Shown here in pieces: positions 1-10,495 of a stretch of DNA of 64,000 bases. The first letter of the stretch is position 1. Every line of letters begins with the position of its first letter. A model generated the notes under the pieces. The model saw nothing but the letters and a program-made list of their open reading frames with translations. It was not told the origin of the DNA and made no database searches. Position numbers and translations under genes: made by a program. The DNA is taken from NCBI RefSeq assembly GCF_037975245.1, contig NC_092564.1, positions 18,977,984 through 19,041,983 of the forward strand, in the 5' to 3' direction. The DNA comes from Apostichopus japonicus (Eukaryota > Echinodermata > Holothuroidea > Aspidochirotida > Stichopodidae).

Positions 1-50
1 GATAATCGTAGCCTATGCAGTCATGTTGTGCGTGTGCCTGCGTGTGTAAA

Positions 51-336
51 CACGATATCTCAAGTAGGGAATCTTGGATCAATCTTGTATTTCGTGTGAA
101 GGAGTACCACATTAAGAAGAAGCCTATTGTTTTATGTGGAGGTCAAAAGTTATTTGTTATCACTAAGGGTCAGAATGTGAAAACCCTGTAAGCACAATAT
201 TTCAAGAGGGGAAACTTGGACCAATATCGTATTTAGTATGTAGTTGCGACACGTTAATTACAATAAGGCTATTGTTTTTTGTGAAGGTCAAAGGTCATTT
301 GGAGTCACCAGAATCAACTTTTGTAACCTTGTATCA
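51..336 (+). repeat. two tandem units of a ~140-bp dispersed repeat with a DR1 site
   Basis: Two diverged copies (about 51-190 and 191-336) share the order 'ATATyTCAAG...CTTGGA', 'GGCTATTGTTTT', 'GAAGGTCAAA' and a GGTCAC-like end. The second copy holds a perfect AGGTCAAAGGTCA at 285-297, which is the DR1 binding pattern of RXR/HNF4-type nuclear receptors. Related, more decayed copies occur near 7190-7385 (reverse), 29490-29650 joined to 31184-31290, 32290-32480 and 39570-39715. It is non-coding. The family name is unknown to me; the copy relationship is seen directly. Confidence 0.6.
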
Positions 337-690
337 TATTCTAGCGTATCTCCAACCGACCAGCCTATTAGATAACATGTGCGTTGCGCATCATAAGAAT
401 ATGAGAGTTGGTTGGCATTAGGAAATTAGCTTGTGGGCATCCGTATATAGTAATATCGAACCAGGTACACCAACGACCCAAGTTCCGTTGAATTCACCGT
501 GTCGCTAACGCATACGTCGTTGCATTACAAATGTGTGATGTTTGTACATACAACGTTCATCGAAATGAACGATACCGTTGTGCATCACAGACCTATCTTG
601 TCTACCGTTGTTTTAGATTTCTGTCGTATTACGCAATTGTCGAGATTCAGAGCAAAATAGACCCTTCACGTTTGGATGTAGTTATGTTGG
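337..690. other. unannotated intergenic sequence
   Basis: No conserved ORF, TIR or repeat unit is recognisable here. Short open frames exist but show no known domain. Confidence 0.5.
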
Positions 691-696
691 ACGGAG

Positions 697-830
697 TGTA
701 TAGCCTAATGGTTAACGCCGGCGTCTCCCAGTCATGAGATCCCCGGTTCGATTCCCGCCGACAGCAATGTGTGTCGTCTGGCAAGGGTGTTGTTCAATAA
801 CAACTTCCCGACATGGACGTTAAATGGATG
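697..830 (+). repeat. tRNA-derived SINE-like sequence
   Basis: A polymerase III box A-like stretch (TAGCCTAATGG, near 702-712) is followed about 40 bases later by a perfect box B (GGTTCGATTCC, near 744-754). The acceptor and T stems do not pair properly, so it is not a working tRNA. It runs on into a tRNA-unrelated body and ends near a CATA microsatellite (917-940). This is the usual layout of a tRNA-headed SINE. Its 3' boundary and family are uncertain. Confidence 0.5.
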
Positions 831-940
831 TGTGCCGAGAGATTGGCTTCGGTCAGCTTGCGAGTCTATAAGCCTCCATGGCTTCTTTCGCGAGTTCCTG
901 CTTGCGGGAAGATCACATATACATACATACATACATACAT

Positions 941-1825
941 GTTGGGGAAATGACCAGGCGCCGTTAGATTGTTATCAATGACCAATGTCAATGCGAATCC
1001 ACTGTGTAAAAAGGTTCGCTAGCTGCACGTGCATTATGTACGGCAAGAAGTTTCATCATGCGGAGATTGTTCACAAACTTCACGGAGCATATAAACATAC
1101 AGCGAAAACATAATGTGAAATCTAAAATAACAATTTATTACAGGGAACGATTTTAGGCTATACGCAGTACGTAATGTGTTTTAAAGGCATTCGTAAATAT
1201 GTTGGGTTCGCATATTAATTTCTGAGTGATTAAACATAGACAGCACCAGGACTTGGTTATGCGCAGGCAACCCCTACACAGTAGAGTATAGAAAAGGCAG
1301 TTCTTGGTAGACAATTTTTTTTTTTTTTCAAAACAAGAAATTTTCTTTGGTTAAAAGCTTATACCCTCAAACATCCCTAAAACTTTCTAATTTTTCATGC
1401 AAAATGCTTCATATTTAACAGAAAACTCTGGGCAGTATATTCCTAATAATGGTTATATATACTTTTGAAATTTAAGTTCTACGTACAAGTTGAATATTAA
1501 CAGGGTGTATTTTCACAAATCTTAGGGCAATCTCCCCCCCCCCCTCCCCTCACCCCAAGTGAAACAGTGTAACGGTTTTTTCTATAGTCAATTTTCTTGT
1601 GAATTCATCTAACTCCCTCTTCATCAATTGCTTTTTGTAATTCACAATTTGAGAGTTACTATGGTCGCCAGGAAAGGTCACAGGAATTAATATCACTCAA
1701 TGAATTAATGAGCCGAATTTGTGATTTGTAGTAATAAAATTGTTTTTTCTGAAGGTTCTACCCGAGCCACCCTATTCGTGAACCCAAAAAGAGACCAATG
1801 ATTCTTGATCATAACATATCAGGTT
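941..1825. other. unannotated intergenic sequence
   Basis: AT-rich sequence with a T run near 1314-1328 and a C run near 1537-1550. No gene or element end is recognisable. Confidence 0.45.
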
Positions 1826-1954
1826 ATTTCTAGCATGGGCGGCGATCATGGTGGGGGGGGGGGGGCGGGGGGACATGTCACCCCAATATTTTAGGTGGGG
1901 AATATAGTATCTAATATCCCCCTCAATATTTGGTGGCATAGTTTTTTTTGTGGC

Positions 1955-2204
1955 TATAAGAACATATTTTTTTATGATATCGCTAGTTATTTCAAAATAG
2001 AAATTGCTTATAGATGCAACTTACAGGGCCTAGGAAGTGCCATTTCCAGCGATCTGGGAGGCATTTTCGGCCAAAATTTTCTTTTACGCTTCGCGCCAAC
2101 TCATGGTGGCGCCACGCTTAGATACAAAACGCTTAGGTACAAAGATATGTTTGCATACAAGCTTCGCCCCTCCCTTGGCAAATTCCTCGCTACGCGCCTT
2201 TATA
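1955..2204 (+). mobile_element. partial CAGGCGCGTAGC-family hAT body
   Basis: This matches the body of the copies at 3895-4205 and 30324-30615: ATGATATCGCTAGT, then GCCATTTCCAGCGATCTGGG, then CTTCGCGCCAA and the right end GCTACGCGCCT. The left TIR is missing and no target duplication is visible. It is therefore either a truncated copy or a body shared between two related MITE families. Confidence 0.6.
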
Positions 2205-2302
2205 ACCGAGTCACAATTTGTTACTAAATATCACCAAAAAACGACACAGACTTTCACCGAGAGTAGTTTTACTTATTTTCGAAATTAATCAGCTAGACGG
2301 AC

Positions 2303-2862
2303 CATGGGCGCAGATCCTGGTGGGGACAACGGGACGCGTCCCCACCAACTTTTTCAGTGTTGGGGACATGATATACCGTGTCCCCACCAATTTGTCTTGA
2401 CCAAACGCTGCATTGCAAATTTCCCTGTATTGAACTTTGGCGCAGTTCGATCCAGCATTGTGCAAAAGACATGCAGCAGTTCTCACTTTATTACATTTAT
2501 CCACAGTTGTTAAATTTTGGAAGGAAATCGCAGTTGTGGCAGTCTATAATAGTTTCCTGGGAGAGATCCCAGACCCATCGTATACAAAGTCTACTTAGAT
2601 TATTGTCCCCTGATTTTTTTTTTCTGCAGACGCCCATGTGTTTCCCCCAACTTAAATTTCTAAGCCATGAGATCTCAAATTTAAGGAGGTTTTGGAGCAT
2701 TATATTGGGTCTGGGAGGTGTTATTTCCGGCGATCTGGGAGGGATATTTGCCTAAAAAAAATCTTGTACGCTACGCGAGAACCAATGGTCGCGCTCCTCT
2801 TAGATAATATCAGAGAACAGATACGCGTCCCCACCATTATCCAAGACTGATCTGCGCCCATG
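2303..2862. mobile_element. nested hAT MITE (CATGGGCGCAGATC ends)
   Basis: A perfect 14-bp terminal inverted repeat, CATGGGCGCAGATC / GATCTGCGCCCATG, is flanked by an exact 8-bp duplication AGACGGAC (2295-2302, 2863-2870). The element is 560 bp and inserted into the hAT element 1834-3016, so it is younger. A subterminal GGTGGGGAC / GTCCCCACC stretch extends the inverted symmetry. It encodes no protein. Confidence 0.88.
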
Positions 2863-3024
2863 AGACGGACCGCATCCGTAATGAAATTTGGTATATATAC
2901 AAAATATCACGGAGCGCCCGAACAATTTTGGGGATGTAGTTGCTATACGCGCCTGCACCCAAGCAAATGCCCCCCCTCCCCCCCCCCCCAATATTTGAAA
3001 CAAATCGCCGCCCCTGATTTCTAG

Positions 3025-3886
3025 TACGTCGCGGAAACAGGATGTGACAGCAGGGAGTTGTTTTATAGCAAATCCCTGGTAACAAAGTGAGAACGTCGAA
3101 ACATCATGATATTTGAATGCTGAGAGAACCGACTCACAGGAGAGAAACTCGGCATTATATGGCTCGTATGACTATTTATTCGATATTTGATGATATCAAC
3201 AATTATCTGGTGATGTCAGCAATTATGTAATGTTATTACCAATACATGTGTACCGTAGCCGGTGATGTACGCTCTAATTTAAACACCAAGAATAAAATGT
3301 TCATGTCTACTTTTTGGTGTGTTAAAAAGGATGATTACATAATGTTTGATGCAATTGTTTTTGCAATTAGTTTAAAATTTAACCATACATACATTGACTC
3401 GACATATATTATGCACACTGACCGCGATGTACTTCAAAATGTCACACCAATGATGACGTCATGCTATCAGATAACCAAAGTACGTTTTTGTTACGCCCTT
3501 CTTCTGCGATTCCTCTGATCAAGGTGCTTGAAGGACCATGTACTCTGAGTGTTTGGGCAATTTTGAAAAGTTGGAGAGTGAAATGCAAATAAGGTGTACC
3601 AACATGTTAAACTGTCGTATTCGCTTTGCGTTCAAGGGACATTACACTGCGGAACTGTCCAAATGAGGAAAGGTATCCATGCATGCTACACTAACTAAAA
3701 GGGTTGAAGCGCTGTTAAAAATATGTTGAAACATGGGTTGCATTGTACTTCTCACTCATTCCCGTTTCACAAGGTCCTGTTCTATTGCGGAACAGATTAC
3801 ATTATTTATCATATTCAGTGTATCGAATTTTGTCTGTACTTTTTATTACGGCATATGAATAAATTACATACTTCGAAGAAGTTCTG
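3025..3886. other. unannotated intergenic sequence
   Basis: AT-rich sequence with short open frames on both strands, none with a recognisable domain. Nothing else is seen. Confidence 0.45.
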
Positions 3887-3894
3887 TGTGTATC

Positions 3895-4205
3895 CAGGCG
3901 CGTAGCAAAGGGGGGGGGGGGCGAAGGGGGCAACCGCCCACCCCCCTTGAGCATATTTTTTTGAACGTTTTTATGATATCGCTAGTAAATTCAAATAGAA
4001 AATGCTTAGATACAACTTGCAAGGCCTGGGAAGTGCCATTTCCAGCGATCTGGGTGGCATTTTCGGCAAAAAATTTCTCCAATTTATGGTGGCGCTACGC
4101 TGAGATAGTTTCCAGAGCCGTATATAGAGATGCTGAATCTACTGCTCTGATAATTTGCCTACAGGTTCGCCCCTCCCTTGGAAAATTCCTCGCTATACGC
4201 GCCTG
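3895..4205. mobile_element. hAT MITE, CAGGCGCGTAGC family
   Basis: The ends CAGGCGCGTAGC and ATACGCGCCTG are flanked by an exact 8-bp duplication TGTGTATC (3887-3894, 4206-4213). The body holds the family landmarks: a G run with GAAGGGGG, CCCCCTTGAGCATAT, ATGATATCGCTAG and CCATTTCCAGCGATCTGGG. It is 311 bp and encodes no protein. Confidence 0.88.
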
Positions 4206-4213
4206 TGTGTATC

Positions 4214-4887
4214 GCTGTTACGAGAGGCTAAAATATATCAGAATAGCTAACATTGCATGTTGTCACTCCTCTTAAACGTTGCTTCCCTGATTCTGCGTAG
4301 CAGTGACAGTTGGGCCAATCCGAATTTGCAAACAATGCGTGAAGAATATGTTTATATTTTACATACGAGATCAACGTTTCTGTAGCCACATCATTAACCC
4401 ATGCTGCGTGAAGATAGCTGCCGAAATATCGTAGTTACCCCCCCCCCCCACCCCACCCGCCCCCTCCAAAACATGAATATTGTCTTCTTCCATTTCAAAA
4501 ACACTGAGAATTTCAAAACTTTCTTATAGGAAAGGGAGGAGGGGTTCATTGGGCGGTACCCTATGGTCAGAGCGAATGCTAAAACAATAACGATTTTTGG
4601 TACGGGAGGGGATACCAGCCCAGAAACTTTATTTTCGCAAAATTAATGGAAGTCAGCCCACAGGCTTCTTGAATAATACTATTATTTTTAGGTTTTCCAT
4701 TTATTTGCTTTCAGTTTGGAAACTATGAACGATTTCTCTTCACGATTTAAAACTAATTTTAGTAAGAAGGATTTCATTTTTAGTTAGCGCCCTTTTTATA
4801 TGGGCTCATTGCTTGCTTGGTTTCCTGTTTAGTATTTCGTCTTCGTAATGTGTTGCTTCTCACTGTTCTGCACGTATAGCGATCTTT
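4214..4887. other. unannotated intergenic sequence
   Basis: Contains a C-rich run at about 4438-4470 and no recognisable gene. The C run resembles the inner edge of hAT MITEs in this window, but no matching ends are found. Confidence 0.4.
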
Positions 4888-4895
4888 AGTATTAC

Positions 4896-5475
4896 CAAGG
4901 GCGGCGAAAGCACTTTAAATCTGGGGGGGGGGGGCACCGATATCAAAGGGCACTTTGCAGAAATTCGATTGGACTGATGCAGCCTTATATTCAGTACCCT
5001 TTTTAACTCTTATTGTATGATCTTATTTGCGTATACACATCACTCCATCAACGCCCCCCCCCCCCCCTCAAGGAAAATATGCATACTAGCACTGCACTAT
5101 CCAATGTGCAAATTGGGAAACAAGGAACAAGTTTTCTTTTGAGACAAAATGAGGTGAAAACATGCTAGTTGCTAATGTAGGAATCTTCCGAATTCATTAA
5201 AAGTCAGGGGCGTAGCCAGGACTGGCAAAGTTGTATGCACGACTATCTTAGCGGAGCGCCACCATCAGTTGGCGCGGAGCGTACAAGAAAATTTTTGGTT
5301 TTACAAACCCCTCAGATGGCCGGAAACGGCCCTTCCCGAGTGTTCATTCTGGTTCCCTGGCCTCTTGCTAACTTGAGACACCTCAATTTTTATGTAGAAA
5401 AAGGGCACATTTTTAACCTGAGGAAAAGTGGGGGGGTCACGTGCCCCCTGTGCCCCCCCGGTTCCGCCGCCCTTG
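4896..5475. mobile_element. chimeric hAT MITE, CAAGGGCGGCG family
   Basis: The left end CAAGGGCGGCGAAAG and right end GGTTCCGCCGCCCTTG form a TIR. The 8-bp duplication AGTATTAC is exact (4888-4895, 5476-5483). The right part, from 5205, starts with CAGGGGCGTAGCCAGG, the left end of a different MITE family, yet lacks that family's right end. The same fused structure recurs at 60613-61257, so the chimera has been mobilised as a unit. Confidence 0.87.
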
Positions 5476-5483
5476 AGTATTAC

Positions 5484-6040
5484 TGTACGTGTTGTCTTCT
5501 CTGCAGTTGCACAATGTATTGGTAATATTGTGTACGGTACTATGGGAAAAAATTATTAGGCAATGATTGAGTTGTAACAGTATTTTAATACTAAAGAACT
5601 TACTAAATTATTATGTCTATTTGTATAAATGTCAACGAGTCAATAAAGAGATGAATACAAATAATAATAATAATAATTATAAGATGACGATGACGATAGA
5701 TATTATGATAATGATAATAACCAATATGCGAAACGCATTGAGGTTTCAGTGGCTTCATTGCACTAGACTTCAGCTTGTAAACCAGAATAGCTGTTATAAT
5801 ATAAACGGCCCGAACCACTATGTCGATGTACAATTGCACTACGGCATTGTTAACACAGGTCAGTCCGCTGTACCTGGCATTATACCTTCACCAAAAACAA
5901 TAGGGGTCTTGTACTCAATGTGATGCAACCACACATGAAGTATGAGAAGTATCCACGATTCCCGATTCTCAAAATGAGATTTGATCTCACAAGCAAGGGG
6001 ATTCTTGTACTCAATACGGCAAATCCATATACCATGTAGC
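5484..6040. other. unannotated sequence with an AAT/ATG-rich simple repeat
   Basis: A short (AAT)n and GATGAT-type simple repeat lies at about 5655-5725. Frames overlapping it are low-complexity. No gene is recognised. Confidence 0.45.
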
Positions 6041-6044
6041 CATG

Positions 6045-6660
6045 GGAAAGGGTGGGCTATGCAATTTATTTGATACGTTTTAAGTTTTTAGACTAGACCT
6101 GCATGTTCTTCCAGATATCTTGAAGAAGATGGAAGAAGATGGCATCGGGAAGAAGATGAGAGAAGACGGACAGGGGGCCTGGGAAAGGTTGGGTTATAAT
6201 GTATTGATTTGTTTCAATGTTTTTGTAGACCTGTTCTTTCAGATATCTTGAAGCAGACGGGCGAGGGCTCTGGAAAAAAAAAAACTTGGAAGAAGACGGA
6301 CGGGGGCCTGGGAAGGGGTGGGTTCTGCAAAGTATTTGATTTGTTTTAAATGTTTTTGTAGACCTGTTCTTTCAGATATCTTGAAGAAGACGGGTAGGGG
6401 CTCTGGAAGAAGATGGAAGCAGACGGACGGGGGGCAGTGGCGGAGCGTCCATACAGTCAGGGGGCGGATATCCCCCTGACGCTCCTGATGCTCCGCGCCA
6501 ACCTGTGGTGGCGCTCCGCTTAGATAGTGTCGAAAGCGCCCCTACGGACCATTCTCGCCCCTGACCAACACCCCTAGCTCCGCCACTGACGGGGGGCCTG
6601 GGAAGGGGTGGATTATGAAAAGTATTTGTTTTTTCCGAGTTGTTCTTTCAGTTATCCGTA
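6045..6660 (+). repeat. ~129-bp minisatellite, about 4 copies
   Basis: The landmark CCTGGGAA recurs at 6178, 6307 and 6597. After removal of the 162 bp added by the 6435-6588 insertion the spacing is about 129 bp each time. Each unit holds CCTGTTCTTTCAGATATCTTGAAG, here split by variation, then purine-rich GAAGAAGACGG, then GGAAGGGGTGGG. The first copy is the most diverged. It has no coding potential. Confidence 0.75.
6435..6588. mobile_element. short hAT MITE inside the 129-bp minisatellite
   Basis: The ends CAGTGGCGGAGCG and TAGCTCCGCCACTG are flanked by ACGGGGGG on both sides (6427-6434, 6589-6596). At 154 bp it is the shortest copy in the window. Its inner GGCGCTCCGCTTAGATAGTGTCGAAA matches, in reverse, the body of the 26868-27251 copy, so both belong to one family. 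Target sequence is present once in neighbouring minisatellite units, as expected for a real insertion. Confidence 0.82.
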
Positions 6661-7557
6661 AGACAGAAGAAATGAGAAATGTTTTAAAGTTTTCCAGGTC
6701 TTGACAAACGTTTTTAAATGTACTCGCTATTTGGTGACAGTGACTAAAATCGCCAAAACGCAAAATTCACTCGCCACTATGACTGCTGTTCAAGTCTCCA
6801 TAGTACAGATCTACAATATCAATCCTTTTTTTTGAACAAAATGTTAGGTACTTAGGCAGATACATATGGTGCTAGTAATTGCACATTGGAAAATTATGTT
6901 TCTGTGCGGAATGAAATTTAACCTTTTTTCCACCAAAAGTAAGTGATGAACAAAGTAAAACACAGTTTCGCAGAATCGTAAATAGGCAGTTAGGCCTACT
7001 GTAGTGTCTCAAACAAATAAAAATAAAACATCTGCAAAAATACCTACGAAGATATATGCTTGGCTTCTGTTATATTATAGAGCTCCACTAGTATACACTA
7101 TGCATAGGCCTATACTATACAGTAGCTATAGGTATGCGCGAGTCCTAATTGCCTATATACAATACCTCACTGCTACTTTGAACCGCATACTCGATTAGCG
7201 TGATTCGTACATTTTCCCAATTTTTTATCTTGTTTTCTAGCTGTAGATTGGTGTGCGAAAAATATCGCTATTTTTCTATTACAGCTTCCCTTTTTGAGAT
7301 ATCGTATTTACAAGGTTTTCACAATTTGACCCCTGGTGACCCCAAATGACATTTGACCTTCTCTAAAAGCAATCATGTTTACAAGCGGGGTATCACACAT
7401 ACACACGCACGCATACACACACTCACATCTGTCAGCATGATTGCATAGGTTACGATTATCATCGAAACCAATAATTATGATAATAATAACAACCTAGAAA
7501 TACTTATTTTGGTTCTGGTCTTTGTACTCCTTTAGTCCAATGGCGTTAAAAATGCTA
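6661..7557. other. unannotated sequence with a reverse dispersed-repeat copy
   Basis: About 7190-7385 is a reverse-strand copy of the GGTCA-bearing dispersed repeat seen at 51-336 (TGACCCCAAATGACATTTGACC). The rest shows no gene. Confidence 0.45.
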
Positions 7558-8540
7558 CAGAGGGGCGTAGGAAGTTATCAGTATGGGCGGGGGGGGGGCA
7601 GATGACCGGTCGGGTTGGGGGATCATTTTCCAACTCGGATTGTATATATGCTATATGGTGGCCCAAATGGGATATTGGAAATTGATCATAAATCTCCGAA
7701 TTTCTATATATTTTTTATCATACCTTCGACTTTTTTTCTCACAGTTTCGTCTTCTTTCTCAGAACTTCGACTTTACATATCGAAATTTCGACTTTCAATC
7801 TCAAAATTTCTTCAAAATTGTTGTTATCTTATATCAAAATTTGAAATTGCTATACCGTCGACATTATTATTTCTACATTTCTATATTTCGGAGGTATTTG
7901 AGGCACATTTCGACCATTTGTTATAACTTATCAGTATACTCTACTGCATTTGTGTATAGTTTATTTTAGAAATTTTTCCATATAAAAAGTCCAATTGGTA
8001 GGAACAATTAAGTCGAAATTTTGACATTTTATTTCGAACATTACCGTAGTCTATTCTATACTATCTGACTAAACGCTCGCAAAAAAGTTACGACTGTTTA
8101 TATCAACATTTCTTACCTTTGGGTTTCTACAATTTCATCTCAAGGTATAAACATTTTCTTCATCGAAATTTCGACCGTTTATGTCGAAATTTCGACGTTG
8201 TGAATCGAAATTTGGAGATGTTTTCTTTCGAAACGTCGATTGCTTATTTTGAAAATATTCATTTTCCAATTTTGGGCTTTGTATTGAAATTTGTATATTA
8301 CTTTTAATAACGAAGTTCAAACATAAACTGTTTATAAGGTCGTTGCTTACTCTACATTTTGACTTTCGTTTCAAATCTCTACTTTGCTGTACGATTAAAT
8401 ATCATTTTCTCTCCTTTCGGCTGTTTACTAAAATTGTCACTCTTTTGGACGAAATGCAACATAGGCCTATATGTATTTGTGTTTTCAATGTCGACTTTTC
8501 AAGGTCAAACATCGAGAAACAAAGTTGAAAATTCTATACT
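7558..8540. repeat. degenerate TCGAAATTTCGA-rich repeat, possibly inside a hAT element
   Basis: From about 7700 the sequence is dominated by variants of the self-complementary motif TCGAAATTTCGA(C), spaced at roughly 20-25 bases (for example 7779-7795, 8163-8180, 8188-8200, 8204-8212). The left edge at 7558, CAGAGGGGCGTAGGAAG, looks like a hAT MITE end, but I find no matching right end. Open frames across it are low-complexity and probably not genes. Confidence 0.5.
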
Positions 8541-8603
8541 ATACCACTTTGTACGTATATATATATATGGACTGTACAATGTGCATGTGATAGCCTAACA
8601 CAC

Positions 8604-9160
8604 ATGGACATGGATAACCACAGACTTACCTACAGCCCAGATACACTACGAAGTATAAGGTCACATATGACCGATTTTGAACTAAGGCCACGGGTGTTCA
8701 ATAGATTAAAGGAACTTAACATTGTTCGCAGGCGTAGAGGCGCACGAGCCGGTATTCAGGAGAGGTTAAAGCATACAAAGGCATCAAATTTCAGCTTTCC
8801 TTATGGCTTCTCGTCAAATATTAACAGTCTTTATGGGAAATTTATACATCTAGAACAGACAGTTGGAAATATGCCGAACCTATGTTTTATTGCCTTGCAA
8901 GAAACGAAACTTCAAACAGTTGGAAACAAATGGGAAGGTGAGAATGTTCAACACCAAGTCGCTGACGAGGCTCTTCAAATGCAGAATTTCCACATGTTCC
9001 GCCAAGATCGCGGATTCACGGCTAATGGCGGTGGTTTGATGACCTACATCTCGAAGGATTGGTCTATCAATACTCCCAAAGTGTGTTTCACCTTGTCAAC
9101 ACCAGACATTGAGTTACTTGCTGTGAGAGCTCATCCTCGGTTTCTGCCCAGTGACATATC
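8604..9160 (+). CDS. LINE ORF2, N-terminal part and endonuclease start
   Basis: This encodes a short basic leader (IVRRRRGARAG near residue 45), typical just before the endonuclease in many animal LINEs. The APE endonuclease follows: SNINSLYGKF, then FIALQETKL carrying the catalytic glutamate, then GGGLMTYISKDW and IELLAVRAH. Coding stops at the hAT insertion: the last LINE residues are PSDIS, and the same target sequence GACATATC resumes the frame at 9605. The first ATG of the frame was taken as the start. It is a transposon gene, not a host gene. Confidence 0.75.
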
Positions 9161-9604
9161 CAAGGGCGTAGGAACCGGGGGGGCTGGGGGGCGCCAGCCC
9201 CCCGGTGAAAAATGTGGAGGGGCGGAAGTATCATTCCGCCCCCCCGCTTCGCAAGTCAGAAAACCCCTTTTTCATTTCCAAATGAGAAAAAAATCTCATT
9301 TGGAGCACCAAATTGCATCTAAGGCCAGGTGAAAATGCAAAATTATATACAAAATGGAGTGGGTGGGTTGAAGTGTGCTATATTGCACCAAATTGCATCT
9401 AAGGCCAGGTGAAAATGCAAAATTATATACAAAATGGAGTGGGTGGGTTGAAGTGTGCTATATTGCACCAAATTGCATCTGAGGCCACCTGGAAATGCAA
9501 AAAAAATCCAAAGGGGAGGGGGACACCCCCTCCCCTTAGACCCCTCCCCAGGCCGGCCATCAGTCTTCAGCCCCCCCACTCAAAAGTACCTTCCTACGCC
9601 ACTG
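9161..9604. mobile_element. hAT MITE with an internal 80-bp tandem repeat
   Basis: The ends CAAGGGCGTAGGAACC and CTTCCTACGCCACTG are flanked by an exact 8-bp duplication GACATATC (9153-9160, 9605-9612). Inside, an 80-bp unit starting CACCAAATTGCATCTAAGGC repeats at 9306 and 9386 and begins again at 9466. A single-unit relative lies in reverse at 35720-36090. The insertion splits the endonuclease of the LINE. It encodes no protein. Confidence 0.9.
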
Positions 9605-10258
9605 GACATATCAAACATGACTATCGTAAATGTGTATACTCGCCCTTCAGCAAACTTCACGGTTTCGAACGCAGCGTTGAAAAATGCTTTAACATCAATT
9701 TTAATGGAGAATCCGCGTTCATATATCATTATTGTTGGGGATCTCAACAGGGACCGTTTACCATTCCTCGAAACAATGGGCTACAACAACCTCGTAAATT
9801 TTGTCACCTTCCCAAGATCTAACACCATTTTGGATGCTGTGTATGTTAAAGGTTGGAGTTACTTCACTGCCAAGAAAATGCATCCTATAGCTACATCAGA
9901 TCATTTCAGCGTTCTAATTATGCCACGATACACAGAACGTTATCGAGAAGTTCAAAAGATACCAAGACCAAAGGAAAGAGACACCAGGAAGAGTAATGTT
10001 GACAATTTACGAGTGATGTTGGATTCAACAGATTGGAGGGTTTTTACAGATACGTGTGACACATTAGATGAATTGACACAAGTAGTATCATCTTACATCA
10101 ATTTTACAACTGATATCTGCATCCCTTATAGGACAATGTCACACTCAGAAGTTATGAAAAGACTGCCAGCCGATGATAAGATCAAGCAGTTGGAAAAAGA
10201 GCAAAAAGGAAGCAATTGATGATGGTGACACTGCTCTACGGAACAGGCTACAGAGATA
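9605..10258 (+). CDS. LINE ORF2, endonuclease C-terminal half
   Basis: Directly after the hAT insertion the LINE frame resumes with NMTIVNVYTRPSANF. It then shows the endonuclease motif IIIVGDLNRD (catalytic Asp and Asn) and the terminal SDHFSVL box (catalytic Asp-His). A linker toward the reverse transcriptase follows. The frame is lost near 10195-10258 in an A-rich stretch. Traces of the linker continue in other frames to about 10467, where the 6.08 kb element has inserted. This copy cannot make an intact protein. Confidence 0.75.
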
Positions 10259-10495
10259 AATAAATAAATATGTGTTCAAGAGGAGGAATGAATACTTCCA
10301 AAAGGTAACAACAGACAAACAGACAGTCTCTCTGGGATCTACTCAAATCAATACGGAAACCAGATGAACAGCATAGAAACTTGGTAAATGATGAGTTTGG
10401 CCAAAAATTAAGTCAACACTTCGGGCGTTTTAATGATGCTTCGAGCAAAGATATTTCACTTATACTACACTGTAAAAAAAAATCGTTAACGTTTG

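Larger units (their letters stand above)
1834..3016. mobile_element. non-autonomous hAT element with nested insertions
   Basis: Left end CATGGGCGGCGAT and right end ATCGCCGCCCCTG are inverted repeats. The element is flanked by an exact 8-bp target duplication ATTTCTAG (1826-1833 and 3017-3024), which is the hAT signature. Of its 1183 bp, 568 belong to a later insertion (2303-2862 plus one TSD copy), so the original was about 615 bp. About 1955-2204 matches the body of the CAGGCGCGTAGC family found at 3895, 29058 and 30324. It encodes no transposase. Confidence 0.8.

Noticed and set aside
697-768. functional tRNA gene
   Set aside because: Box A and box B are good, but the acceptor and T-arm stems do not pair, and a SINE-like body follows.
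1895-2755. open frames of 60-125 codons between 1.9 and 2.8 kb
   Set aside because: They lie within nested hAT MITEs; the same peptides recur at 3886-4275, 29141 and 30407 because the MITE is repeated.
5235-5525. 96-codon frame recurring at 32774 and 61073
   Set aside because: The repeated peptide comes from the body of the chimeric MITE, which has long G/C runs and no known domain.
7381-7430. CRISPR-like or phased repeat (CACACGCACGCATACACACAC)
   Set aside because: It is a plain CA-type microsatellite with no spacers.
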